A stretch of DNA of 64,000 nucleotides, taken from positions 178,241-242,240 of the forward strand of contig NZ_QMBN01000002.1 in NCBI RefSeq assembly GCF_003289625.1. The letters run 5' to 3'. The notes under the pieces were generated by a model that made no database searches, had not been told where the DNA came from, and saw only the letters and a program-made list of their open reading frames with translations. Source of the stretch: Microbacterium sp. SMR1. GTDB taxonomy: Bacteria; Actinomycetota; Actinomycetes; Actinomycetales; Microbacteriaceae. Shown here in pieces: positions 46,630-54,233 of the stretch; the stretch's first letter is position 1; the number at the start of each line of letters is the position of its first letter. The position numbers and the translations under genes were made by a program.

Positions 46630-47133
46630 TCAGGGGCGGCGGCGCTCGATGAGTATCGTGTCGCGCCAGTTGCCAGCCCAGGGGCCGTAGGTCATGTACG
46701 CGATGCGTTCGCGGTGGCCGATGCGGCGAAAGCCGGCACGCCCGTGAAGGGCCAGGCTGGCGGTGTTCTCGGGGAAGATGCTTGCTTGTACTGTCCAGAT
46801 GTCAGCGGCGTCAGATGCGCGCAGGAAGGAGGTGAGAAGTGCCGTGCCGACGCCGCGCCCGTGGGCGCGATCGGCAACATAGACGGAGTGTTCTACGACT
46901 CCGCGGTAGACCTCGCGTGCAGAGACGCGGGATGCGGCAACCCAGCCGAGGACTGAGCCGGCGGGATCGGTGGCGACGAGGCGGCCAACCTGGAGCTTTC
47001 CTTGGTCGAAGTCGGCCCAGGACGGGGGCTCGCTTTCAAACGTCGCGTTTCCGGCGGCGATGCCTTCGCGATAGATCTTCTGGACCTCGGGCCAGTCCCT
47101 CTCGGCCAGGGCCCGCACGGCGATGTCGCTCAT
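46630..47133 (-). CDS. arsN: ArsN1-type N-acetyltransferase
   Basis: A 167-residue GNAT of the phosphinothricin-acetyltransferase-like group. Motifs: AERDWPEVQKIYREGIAAGNATFE at the N-terminus, HSVYVADRAHGRGVGTALL for acetyl-CoA binding and SIFPENTASLALHGRAGFRRIG later. Members beside ars genes acetylate the antibiotic arsinothricin, so that substrate is likely here by context. The ATG at 47133 overlaps the arsR stop (ATGA), so the two are co-translated under arsR control. Confidence 0.85.
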   Translation of the reverse strand: MSDIAVRALAERDWPEVQKIYREGIAAGNATFESEPPSWADFDQGKLQVGRLVATDPAGSVLGWVAASRVSAREVYRGVVEHSVYVADRAHGRGVGTALLTSFLRASDAADIWTVQASIFPENTASLALHGRAGFRRIGHRERIAYMTYGPWAGNWRDTILIERRRP

Positions 47134-47480
47134 GCGCGGAGGACGCGGGACGCGGCGTCGAGAGCGTTGGGGACGACGCGGTAGTAGGCCCATCGGCCGC
47201 GCTGCTCGCGGGTAATGAGACCGGCGGCGACGAGCTGCTTCATGTGGTGTGAGACGGTCGGCTGCGATAGGCCGACGGGCTCGGTGAGATCGCAGATGCA
47301 CGCCTCCCCGTCGGTGGATGCGGCGATCAAGGACAGCAGGCGTACGCGGGTGGGGTCGCCGAGTGCTTTGAATGTTCGAGCGGTGCGCTCAGCGTCTTCC
47401 AGCGAGATCACCGCTCCGGTGACAGGAGCGCAGCACGTTTCGCTTTCCGCGGGAGGAAGGAGCGGGAACTGCGCAGTCAT
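47130..47480 (-). CDS. arsR: ArsR-family arsenite-responsive repressor
   Basis: A 116-residue winged-helix repressor. An N-terminal Cys-Cys pair (residues 16-17, in ETCCAPV) and cysteines at about 61 and 63 (EACICDL) match the As(III)-binding arrangement known in corynebacterial ArsR. DNA-binding region: GLSQPTVSHHMKQLVAAGLI. It is divergent from arsO. The gap holds an imperfect inverted repeat (arms at 47501-47518 and 47537-47554) that is its likely operator. Represses arsN and probably arsO. Confidence 0.93.
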   Translation of the reverse strand: MTAQFPLLPPAESETCCAPVTGAVISLEDAERTARTFKALGDPTRVRLLSLIAASTDGEACICDLTEPVGLSQPTVSHHMKQLVAAGLITREQRGRWAYYRVVPNALDAASRVLRA

Positions 47481-47500
47481 ACTGCGATCCTCTCAGGTCG

Positions 47501-47554
47501 TATTGACAGTCGTCGATGTATCTATGATGCTCTACCCATCGATGTTCGTCAATG
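47501..47554. promoter_or_regulatory. Candidate ArsR operator between arsR and arsO
   Basis: Left arm at 47501-47518, right arm at 47537-47554. The arms match at 13 of 18 positions in inverted orientation (ATTGAC-n5-TCGATG). The nonamer TATTGACAG here recurs as CTGTCAATA at 49379 in the second ars promoter. Confidence 0.6.
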
Positions 47555-47570
47555 GATGAGTGAGGTTGTT

Positions 47571-48884
47571 GTGGAAGACGTCTTGCCGGTGGCTGTGATC
47601 GGCGCGGGTCCCCAGGGTCTTGCCGCGGCCGCGCATTTGGCCGAGCGAAGTGTGCCCGTTGTGGTGCTTGAGGCTGGCAGTTCTCCCGCGGCTGCGGTTG
47701 CGGAATGGGGGCACGTGCGGCTGTTCTCCGAGTGGCCTGAGCTGATCGACGCGGCGGGCGCTCGTCTCCTCGACGGCTCGGGGTGGCAGGCTCCGACGAC
47801 GGGGTACCCCACTGGGGCGCAGTGGATCGAGAGGTACCTCGCACCCCTGGCTGTGGCCCTGGGTGATCGCGTTCGCTTCGGTGCCCGGGTGACGGGAGTT
47901 TCGCGGCTCGGCCGGGACCGCCTTGTCGATGCTGGCCGCGGGGATCAGCCGTTCACCCTTCACGTCTCGCCCGCCCAGGGGGAGGAGTATCGGCTGCAAG
48001 CCCGAGCTGTGATTGACGCATCCGGCACCTGGTCGACCCCCAACCCGGCGGGAGCTGACGGGCTGCCCGCCATCGGTGAGGCGGCGTCCGCGGACCTGCT
48101 CTCGTACCGCATCCCCGACTTTCGTGACCGTGCTGGTTTCGCCGGCAAGCACACCGTTGTCATCGGTTCGGGGCACTCGGCCGTGACGGCCGTGCTGGCC
48201 CTTGCCCGCATGGCTCGCCGGGACCCGTCGACGACGGTGACCTGGGCGCTGCGCCGAGCGGCCGTCGGGAACACCTTTGGTGGGGGTGACGCTGACGAGC
48301 TGCCTGCACGCGGAGCACTGGGGATCAAAGCGAAAGAGCACGTCGACGCCGGCCTGGTATCCCTCGTCACCGGGTTCCGGGTCGAACGCGTGACCCGTGA
48401 CGGTGAGCGCCCCGTCCTAGTCGCGGAGGACGGTCGCACTCTCACAGCCGACCGGGTGGTGGTGCTCACTGGCTTCCGCCCCGACCTGTCGTTCCTCTCC
48501 GAACTGCGGTTGGAGCTGGACCCGACGTTGCAGGCCCCGGTTCGGATCGCCGCGGAGGTCGATCCGAACGTCCACTCCTGCGGGTCCGTCGCCGCGACCG
48601 GAGCCGCCGACCTCGCCCAGCCCGAACCTGACTTCTACCTCGTGGGGGCGAAGTCCTACGGCCGTGCGCCAACATTCCTCGCGCTCACCGGGTACGAGCA
48701 AGTCCGCAGCGTTGCCGCTGAAATCGCGGGCGACCGCGAAGCCGCCCGCCGCGTCGAGCTCGTCCTCCCGGACACCGGTGTTTGCGGCGGCGCAGGGCTG
48801 TTTGAGGCATCCGGGGCTTCGCTAGGAGGGGCGTGCTGCGCGCCTCCGGTATTGCAGATCGGACGGGCGCCGGCATCGGTATGA
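47571..48884 (+). CDS. arsO: ArsO-like flavin-dependent NAD(P)-binding protein
   Basis: A flavoprotein of about 437 residues. An FAD-binding loop VAVIGAGPQGLAAAAHL starts the protein, and a second nucleotide loop HTVVIGSGHSAVTAVLAL lies mid-protein, as in flavin-containing monooxygenases. The C-terminus ends with GVCGGAGLFEASG and GGACCAPPVL, cysteine motifs resembling the As(III) site of ArsR. GTG at 47571 has GAGG five bases upstream. The ATG at 47556 overlaps the right operator arm. ArsO has been found in actinobacterial ars operons, but its exact reaction is not settled. Confidence 0.82.
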   Translation: MEDVLPVAVIGAGPQGLAAAAHLAERSVPVVVLEAGSSPAAAVAEWGHVRLFSEWPELIDAAGARLLDGSGWQAPTTGYPTGAQWIERYLAPLAVALGDRVRFGARVTGVSRLGRDRLVDAGRGDQPFTLHVSPAQGEEYRLQARAVIDASGTWSTPNPAGADGLPAIGEAASADLLSYRIPDFRDRAGFAGKHTVVIGSGHSAVTAVLALARMARRDPSTTVTWALRRAAVGNTFGGGDADELPARGALGIKAKEHVDAGLVSLVTGFRVERVTRDGERPVLVAEDGRTLTADRVVVLTGFRPDLSFLSELRLELDPTLQAPVRIAAEVDPNVHSCGSVAATGAADLAQPEPDFYLVGAKSYGRAPTFLALTGYEQVRSVAAEIAGDREAARRVELVLPDTGVCGGAGLFEASGASLGGACCAPPVLQIGRAPASV

Positions 48885-48889
48885 CAACG

Positions 48890-48922
48890 CAGAGGGGGCA
48901 GGCCGGCGGCCTGCCCCCTCTG
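48890..48922. terminator. Bidirectional terminator between arsO and arsC
   Basis: A perfect 15-bp stem: CAGAGGGGGCAGGCC at 48890-48904 pairs with GGCCTGCCCCCTCTG at 48908-48922, loop GGC. It separates two convergent genes. Confidence 0.85.
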
Positions 48923-48930
48923 CTGTCAGC

Positions 48931-49320
48931 TCAGCGCGTAAGGAGAGTCGACTGGATCTTGCTGGACACGGCTTCGCGCAGCGGACGGACAGCGTCGGCA
49001 TCCCAGGACTCAGGATTGGGGAAGGACCATTCCAGAACCTCCCCACGCGGAGCGCTGGGCAGCGCCAGCCCGGGCTTCATGAGAACTACGACATCGGCAG
49101 CCTCCAAGTCAGCAGGCGTCACCGCGCAGGGCACGCGCCCCGTGATGTCCATTCCCAGCTCAGCAACGGTCGCGGCGATGGCAGGGTTCACCGTCTCGGC
49201 CGGGGCGAGACCGGCGGAGGCTGCGGTGAAGCGCTCCCCTGCAAGGTGCTCGAGGAGAGCGGCGCCGAGCTGAGAGCGGCCGGCATTGTGCTGACAGATG
49301 AACAGGACGATCGGTTTCAT
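48931..49320 (-). CDS. arsC: Arsenate reductase ArsC (LMW-PTP fold)
   Basis: A 129-residue protein of the low-molecular-weight phosphatase-like arsenate reductases. The P-loop ICQHNAGRS (CX5R) lies at residues 9-16, and [12 protein letters not shown] follows. Unlike the enzyme at 52455 it lacks the GCGDACPFFPG segment, having [13 protein letters not shown] instead, so its downstream cysteine and thiol partner (mycothiol or thioredoxin) may differ. SD GAGGAGAG precedes the ATG at 49320. It is divergent from arsT across a candidate operator. Confidence 0.88.
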   Translation of the reverse strand: MKPIVLFICQHNAGRSQLGAALLEHLAGERFTAASAGLAPAETVNPAIAATVAELGMDITGRVPCAVTPADLEAADVVVLMKPGLALPSAPRGEVLEWSFPNPESWDADAVRPLREAVSSKIQSTLLTR

Positions 49321-49379
49321 GCGGCTCTCCTCGGTACGTTGCGGTGTCGATGATCAGGATTGCTTCTTGTATAGGCATC

Positions 49380-49393
49380 TGTCAATATAGACA
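49380..49393. promoter_or_regulatory. Candidate ArsR operator between arsC and arsT
   Basis: TGTCAATATAGACA has TGTC/GACA arms, with the ATG of arsT at 49395 directly after. It shares the nonamer CTGTCAATA (49379-49387) with the arsR/arsO operator. Confidence 0.55.
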
Positions 49394-49394
49394 C

Positions 49395-50363
49395 ATGTCG
49401 ATTCAAGAGGTTGAGCTGGTCATCGTCGGGTCGGGCCCCTCGGGCTACACGGCGGCGGTGTACGCGGCGCGGGCTGGGCTCGCTCCCGTTGTCATCGCGG
49501 GTTCTGTCACCGCGGGCGGTGCGCTCATGACGACTACGGAGGTGGAGAACTTCCCCGGTTTCGTCGATGGCATCCAGGGCCCTGAGCTGATGGACACGAT
49601 GCGCCGGCAGGCCGAACGTTTCGGCGCCCGCATCCTCCTCGACGACGCTATCCGCGTCGATCTCGAATCCGATATGAAAGTCATCGAGACCGGCGCCGGG
49701 GAGACGTTCCACGCCCGCGCGGTGATCCTCACCATGGGGTCCGCGTACCGGAAGCTCGGGCTTCCCGGCGAAGAGCGTCTGTCGGGTCATGGCGTGTCGT
49801 GGTGTGCGACGTGCGATGGGTTCTTCTTCCGGGAGCAGGACATCGTCGTGGTCGGTGGCGGTGACTCGGCCATGGAGGAGGCACTGTTCTTGACCCGGTT
49901 CGCTCGGAAGGTGACCGTTGTTCACCGCCGCAGCTCGTTCCGGGCGTCGAAGATCATGGCGCAGCGGGTGCTGGAGCACCCGAAGATCGACGTCGCGTGG
50001 AACAGCGAGATCAAAGCGTTGCAGGGGGAAGAGAAGGTGCACGGCGTTCGTCTGCGGGACACCGTCACCGGTGCTGAGCGTGACCTCCCCGTGACGGGCG
50101 TGTTCGTTGCAATCGGTCACGACCCTCGCTCCGAACTCGTCACCGGACAGGTCGCCACCGATGCCGATGGGTACGTGCTGGTGGAGCACCCGTCCACGCG
50201 CACCTCGCTCACCGGGGTGTTCGCGGCCGGCGACCTCGTTGACCACACCTACCGGCAGGCGATCACCGCTGCCGGTACTGGATGCGCGGCCGCACAGGAC
50301 GCGCAGCACTACCTCGCCGCGCTCGACATCTCCGCGCTCGCTTCGGCGGAGGCTTTCGCGTGA
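49395..50363 (+). CDS. arsT: Thioredoxin reductase-like ArsT
   Basis: A 322-residue flavoprotein closely resembling the trxB product at 685: FAD loop [15 protein letters not shown], redox pair in [21 protein letters not shown] and [11 protein letters not shown]. It is shorter, without the acidic tail. In ars clusters of Microbacterium a thioredoxin-reductase gene (arsT) has been reported; it would regenerate reductant for ArsC. No thioredoxin gene is beside it. No ribosome binding site precedes the ATG, so the mRNA may be leaderless. The start of acr3 overlaps its stop. Confidence 0.88.
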   Translation: MSIQEVELVIVGSGPSGYTAAVYAARAGLAPVVIAGSVTAGGALMTTTEVENFPGFVDGIQGPELMDTMRRQAERFGARILLDDAIRVDLESDMKVIETGAGETFHARAVILTMGSAYRKLGLPGEERLSGHGVSWCATCDGFFFREQDIVVVGGGDSAMEEALFLTRFARKVTVVHRRSSFRASKIMAQRVLEHPKIDVAWNSEIKALQGEEKVHGVRLRDTVTGAERDLPVTGVFVAIGHDPRSELVTGQVATDADGYVLVEHPSTRTSLTGVFAAGDLVDHTYRQAITAAGTGCAAAQDAQHYLAALDISALASAEAFA

Positions 50364-51454
50364 GCAACGCAGTGCCCGCTACCCGCCGCCTCTCGACCCT
50401 CGATCGGTGGCTGCCGCTGTGGATCGGCTTGGCGATGGCCGGCGGCATCCTCCTGGGCCGGTTCGTCCCGGGTCTGTCCGAACTGCTCACCCACCTTGAG
50501 GTCGGTGGGATCTCGATTCCGATCGCGCTCGGGCTGCTGATCATGATGTATCCGGTGCTCGCGAAGGTCCGCTACGACAAGGTCGCCGCCGTCACCGGCG
50601 ACAAGAAGCTCCTCGTTTCGTCGCTGGTCCTGAACTGGATCGCTGGGCCGGCGCTGATGTTCGCCCTGGCGTGGGTGTTCCTGCCGGACCTGCCCGAGTA
50701 TCGGACGGGACTGATCATCGTCGGCCTGGCCCGTTGCATCGCCATGGTCGTGATCTGGAACGACCTCGCCTGCGGCGACCGGGAAGCGGCCGCCGTGCTC
50801 GTTGCGATCAACTCCGTGTTCCAGGTCATCGCGTTCTCAATCCTCGGCTGGTTCTACCTCACCGTCCTCCCCGGCTGGCTCGGCCTCGACAGCCAAGGCC
50901 TGGACGTGTCCGTGTGGCAGATCGCGCTCAACGTGCTCATCTTCCTCGGCGTGCCACTGGTCGCCGGGTTCGCGTCCCGTCTCATAGGGGAACGTCGCAA
51001 GGGCCGCGCCTGGTACGAGGGCTCATTCCTGCCCAAGATCGGACCGTGGGCGCTGTACGGGCTGCTGTTCACGATCGTGCTGCTGTTTGCACTCCAGGGG
51101 GAACAGGTCACCTCCCGGCCGCTCGACGTCGTGCGGATCGCGGTTCCGCTGCTGGTGTACTTCGCCGTCATGTGGTTCGCCGGCCTCATCACCGGTAAGA
51201 CCCTCGGCCTGGGCTACGCCCGCTCATCGACGCTCGCGTTCACCGCGGCCGGCAACAACTTCGAACTCGCCATCGCCGTTGCGATCGGCACGTTCGGCGC
51301 CACGTCTGGGCAAGCCCTCGCCGGTGTCGTGGGGCCACTGATCGAGGTCCCCGTGCTCGTCGGCCTGGTCTACGTCTCACTGTGGGCCGCGCGGGCATGG
51401 TTCCACACCGACCCCTACGCGATTCCCGAACCTGCCCTGGAAAGGAGTCGATGA
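50360..51454 (+). CDS. acr3: Arsenite efflux transporter ACR3
   Basis: A 364-residue membrane carrier of the ACR3 (BASS) family, with about 10 helices, that exports arsenite. The conserved cysteine region is visible as [19 protein letters not shown], and later [20 protein letters not shown] and [19 protein letters not shown] start at 50360 overlaps the arsT stop (GTGA). The stop overlaps the start region of the arsRC fusion. It is the export arm of the cluster, with reductases upstream and downstream. Confidence 0.93.
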   Translation: MSNAVPATRRLSTLDRWLPLWIGLAMAGGILLGRFVPGLSELLTHLEVGGISIPIALGLLIMMYPVLAKVRYDKVAAVTGDKKLLVSSLVLNWIAGPALMFALAWVFLPDLPEYRTGLIIVGLARCIAMVVIWNDLACGDREAAAVLVAINSVFQVIAFSILGWFYLTVLPGWLGLDSQGLDVSVWQIALNVLIFLGVPLVAGFASRLIGERRKGRAWYEGSFLPKIGPWALYGLLFTIVLLFALQGEQVTSRPLDVVRIAVPLLVYFAVMWFAGLITGKTLGLGYARSSTLAFTAAGNNFELAIAVAIGTFGATSGQALAGVVGPLIEVPVLVGLVYVSLWAARAWFHTDPYAIPEPALERSR

Positions 51455-52443
51455 TGAGCGCCCCCGCCACCACCGCAGAAGACACCTGCGCACCGTCCCC
51501 AACGCACGCGATCGGGGACGACGCGGCCGCGGCGATCGCCACCACACTGAAGGCGCTGTCCGATCCGCTGCGGTTGCGGATGCTGTCCGCGATCGCGACC
51601 GACGCGCGCGGCGAATCGTGTGTGTGTGACCTCGCGGAACTGGCCGAGGTGTCCCAGCCCACCGTGTCGCACCACCTCAAAGTTCTCCGCGACACCGGCG
51701 TGCTCACCTCCGAGCGACGTGGCACGTGGGTCTGGTACCGAATCGACCCGGCGCTCCGCCCGGCCGTGACAACACTGCTGGACTCGTTCGCGCCCGCCGC
51801 CATCGCCCCCGCCCGCGCAGAGTATGCGGGCCTCGAGAATGTTGACGACGCCCTCACCCACCTGGCCGAAGCGCTCAGTCAGGACTACCCCCAGCTCAAC
51901 GGCAGCCTGGTGGCGACGATCGTCCGCGAGTCGTACACGGCCTTGGCCAAGAGCGCTCGGGTGAAGAACCACCTGTTGTCCCTCACCGAACGTTTCGCGC
52001 GCCAACGACTCACCGACATCACCCGTGACCGCACGCAGGGACAGCCGCAGGTGCTGTTCGTCTGCGTCGCGAACGCAGGTAGATCGCAGCTCGCCGCGGC
52101 GCTGGTGAATCAGCGCTCGGGCGGCGCCGTCGTGGCGCGCTCAGCCGGATCGACCCCGGCCGCCGAGATCCACCCCCACGTGCAGCCCCTCATCGATGAG
52201 CTGACCGTGGGCTACGACGAGCCGCGGTTCCCGAAACCGCTGACCGATGACGCAGTCCGCGCAGCTGACGTCGTCATCACCATGGGCTGCGGCGATGTCT
52301 GCCCCATCATCCCCGGCGTCCGCTACGAGGACTGGACCGTCGGTGACCCCGCCCTCGCCTCCGCGGAAGGCGTCGCCGCTATCCGCGACGACATCGCCCA
52401 ACGCGTCGACGCCCTGCTTGCCACACTCACCTCCACCCGCTGA
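51454..52443 (+). CDS. ArsR-ArsC fusion protein
   Basis: A 329-residue two-function protein. Residues about 25-105 form an ArsR winged-helix domain (ESCVCDLAELAEVSQPTVSHHLKVLRDTG). Residues about 130-190 are a helical segment like the N-terminal extension of actinobacterial ArsC. Residues 195-329 are an LMW-PTP arsenate reductase with FVCVANAGRSQLAAALV and MGCGDVCPIIPGVRYEDW. The start is the ATG at 51454, with AAAGGAG six bases upstream. Such ArsRC fusions have been described in Microbacterium ars clusters, to my knowledge. It may sense and reduce arsenic. Confidence 0.9.
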   Translation: MSAPATTAEDTCAPSPTHAIGDDAAAAIATTLKALSDPLRLRMLSAIATDARGESCVCDLAELAEVSQPTVSHHLKVLRDTGVLTSERRGTWVWYRIDPALRPAVTTLLDSFAPAAIAPARAEYAGLENVDDALTHLAEALSQDYPQLNGSLVATIVRESYTALAKSARVKNHLLSLTERFARQRLTDITRDRTQGQPQVLFVCVANAGRSQLAAALVNQRSGGAVVARSAGSTPAAEIHPHVQPLIDELTVGYDEPRFPKPLTDDAVRAADVVITMGCGDVCPIIPGVRYEDWTVGDPALASAEGVAAIRDDIAQRVDALLATLTSTR

Positions 52444-52454
52444 CCGGAGCCACC

Positions 52455-52856
52455 ATGACCGACACCAAGCCTTCCGTCCTCTTCGTCTGCGTCCACAACG
52501 CCGGCCGCTCACAGATGGCCGCCGGATTCCTCCGCGACATCGCCGGCGACCGCATCGAAGTCCGCTCCGCCGGGTCCATGCCAGCCGACCAGATCAACCC
52601 CACCGCTGTTCAGGCGATGGCCGAACTTGGCATCGACATCACCGCGGAACAGCCGAAGGTTCTCACCACCGAAGCCGTGCAGGCCTCCGACGTCGTCATC
52701 ACCATGGGCTGCGGCGACGCGTGCCCCTTCTTCCCCGGCAAACGTTATGAGGACTGGAAGCTCGACGACCCCGCCGGGCAGGGCATCGACGCTGTCCGCC
52801 CCATCCGCGACGACATCCGTGCGCGTATCGAGCAGCTCGTGAGCGAGCTCGTCTGA
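52455..52856 (+). CDS. arsC: Arsenate reductase ArsC
   Basis: A 133-residue LMW-PTP-like arsenate reductase: P-loop FVCVHNAGRSQMAAGFL at the N-terminus and GCGDACPFFPGKRYEDWKLDDP later. It matches the C-terminal half of the fusion gene just upstream (gap 11 bp), so it is probably co-transcribed with it and acr3. It converts arsenate to arsenite for export. With the enzyme at 48931 and the fusion domain there are three ArsC catalytic domains in the island. Confidence 0.93.
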   Translation: MTDTKPSVLFVCVHNAGRSQMAAGFLRDIAGDRIEVRSAGSMPADQINPTAVQAMAELGIDITAEQPKVLTTEAVQASDVVITMGCGDACPFFPGKRYEDWKLDDPAGQGIDAVRPIRDDIRARIEQLVSELV

Positions 52857-52878
52857 CATGGCAGCACCTCACGCATGA

Positions 52879-52912
52879 CGGAGGCCCGCACGCCTGAGCG
52901 TGCGGGCCTCCG
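52879..52912. terminator. Bidirectional terminator after arsC
   Basis: CGGAGGCCCGCACGC (52879-52893) pairs perfectly with GCGTGCGGGCCTCCG (52898-52912), loop CTGA. It ends the ars operon and the small gene at 52921. Confidence 0.88.
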
Positions 52913-52920
52913 AGCGGGGA

Positions 52921-53127
52921 TCAGACGCGCTGGCTGATTGTTCCATCCGGGTTGCGCTTGGCAGTCGACTCGGTCACGAACCGGCCAGACGAGGCCGAAC
53001 GGTGCACCGTCGTCGAGTTGCTGGTGCCGGAGCCCACCCGCTCGGTGGTGGTCTTATCGGGCCAGCGGGCGGTGGTTGCCTTCGACACGAAACGGCCGGT
53101 CTTGGCGGAGCGGTGAACGGTTCCCAT
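52921..53127 (-). CDS. 68-residue protein made of two repeats
   Basis: A small basic protein made of two copies of a unit of about 28 residues: TVHRSAKTGRFVSKATTARW... at 3-30 and TVHRSASSGRFVTESTAKRN... at 40-67, each ending in a Thr/Glu/Arg/Val tail. No signal peptide or cysteine. The ATG at 53127 has AGAAGGAG upstream. It closes the island beside the right repeat. I do not know the family's function. It is short but the internal duplication and ribosome binding site support a real gene. Confidence 0.7.
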   Translation of the reverse strand: MGTVHRSAKTGRFVSKATTARWPDKTTTERVGSGTSNSTTVHRSASSGRFVTESTAKRNPDGTISQRV

Positions 53128-53543
53128 GAGAACTCCTTCTTTCGGTGTCAGGTGCCGTGAGGAGGATTGCCGCTGGTTCGCGGCTGCTGACGCCGGTACA
53201 GTCAGTGCTCTGGATGAGGCCTGACTTCTCAGGGCTTGTGAGCCGTCCCGTTGCAGCGGGGCGGCGTGTTCCTCACGACCCGCTCGATCTATGGCTGCTG
53301 TCGCGGTATGACCGACCGCCGTCTCCCGTGGGTTCGCACGAGAACCCAGTGAGCCTGGGTGATCGATCGAGCGGGTTCGGGGTGCCGTCCCGGTGGCCGG
53401 CGCAAGAGCCCACGATCGGGGAGCTGCCTATCAGCGACGGCGTACCAAGCAGCGACGGACGTGATGGTGGTGGCTCCCGCTCGTCCCGTGGGCGATGTTA
53501 GCGCCCGTGGGGAACACTCGCCGTCACCGTTTCGGGTCCTCGC
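53128..53543. other. Non-coding stretch at right island edge
   Basis: I see no convincing gene in these 416 bp. Open frames at 53145-53501 and 53359-53724 show no known domain or ribosome binding site. Together with the non-coding 43057-43456 it frames the island, and either end could hold integrase remains. Confidence 0.5.
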
Positions 53544-53633
53544 GGCGCGCCGACATCGATCCGCCGGTCAGATCCCGTCGAGCGTCGGCGGGAGGGCGAA
53601 CACGAGCTCGTCGATCTCCTCGCCGCGGGCGGG
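53544..53633. repeat. Right direct repeat (attR-like), GNAT 3' end
   Basis: A 90-bp copy of the repeat at 42966-43056. It covers the last 66 bases of the GNAT gene (53568-53633), which stays intact here, and 24 bp beyond its stop. Confidence 0.9.
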
Positions 53634-54059
53634 GGCGAAGGCGCGCTGCCGCCGGATCTCGCTGAAGCCGTTCTTGGTGAGGACGGCGATGGATGCCGCG
53701 TTGTCCGCGGCGACCCGCGCGTAGAGCGGACGCTCGGCCTCACGGGCGACAAGCAGGCGCAGAGCGGCGGACGCGACACCGCGGCCCCGCGCGTTTCGGG
53801 TGATCCAGAAGGTGACCTCGCGGTCGCCGTCCACCGTGAAGGCCGCGGCGGTGCCGGCGAAGCCGCCGTCGTCGGTCACGACGAACATCGAGACCCGGTC
53901 GTCCGCGCGGTGGCGCTCGAGCCACGCGTCGAACGCTGCCCGGTCGGAGGGGTCGTCGGCGGTGAACGCGGCCTGGGCGACGGCATCCGGGTCGCGCATC
54001 ATCTCGAAGACGGCATCCGCGTCGTCATCGTCGAAGGGGCGGAGATCCACGTGAGTCAC
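53568..54059 (-). CDS. GNAT-family acetyltransferase (island integration target)
   Basis: A 163-residue RimJ/RimL-like acetyltransferase. It begins VDLRPFDDDDADAVFEMM, has FWITRNARGRGVASAALRLLVA for acetyl-CoA binding, and VAADNAASIAVLTKNGF. Its last 22 codons, including the stop, lie in the right repeat and are duplicated beside jetA, so this is the gene the island joined to. In the ancestral order it would precede jetA on the same strand with a 41-bp gap. Substrate unknown. Confidence 0.9.
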   Translation of the reverse strand: MTHVDLRPFDDDDADAVFEMMRDPDAVAQAAFTADDPSDRAAFDAWLERHRADDRVSMFVVTDDGGFAGTAAAFTVDGDREVTFWITRNARGRGVASAALRLLVAREAERPLYARVAADNAASIAVLTKNGFSEIRRQRAFAPARGEEIDELVFALPPTLDGI

Positions 54060-54133
54060 ACCGGCACGCTACGCGGATGAAATCCGTCTCATTTATGGGT
54101 ATCGGTGCGCGGCGAAGATCAGTACGCTTATCC

Positions 54134-54152
54134 CGTCACGCATCGCGTGACG
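54134..54152. repeat. 8-bp inverted repeat CGTCACGC/GCGTGACG
   Basis: Arms at 54134-54141 and 54145-54152 around ATC, in the 174-bp gap between GNAT and HAD genes, near a second stem at 54170-54212. Confidence 0.55.
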
Positions 54153-54169
54153 TATCCGGGGGGATCCGT

Positions 54170-54212
54170 CGACGCCCGGGCGCTGCATTTCTGGCACGCA
54201 GCCCGGGCGTCG
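54170..54212 (-). terminator. Stem-loop downstream of the HAD gene
   Basis: CGACGCCCGGGC (54170-54181) pairs with GCCCGGGCGTCG (54201-54212). It is 21 bp downstream of the HAD stop on the minus strand. No clear T tract is seen. Confidence 0.65.
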
Positions 54213-54233
54213 AATGGGGGAGTGCCCCGACGC

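Larger units (their letters stand above)
42966..53633. mobile_element. Genomic island (about 10.6 kb) carrying arsenic resistance and a TetR/MFS module
   Basis: Bounded by direct repeats of 91 and 90 bp that duplicate the 3' end of the GNAT gene at 53568. That is the pattern left by an element which integrates at a gene end and rebuilds it. Inside are a lipoprotein, TetR/MFS/DUF1349, a nested inverted-repeat site at 46557, and an ars cluster. No integrase, transposase or plasmid gene is seen, so the mobility functions are lost or never lay here. Calling it an integrative element is inference. Confidence 0.7.
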
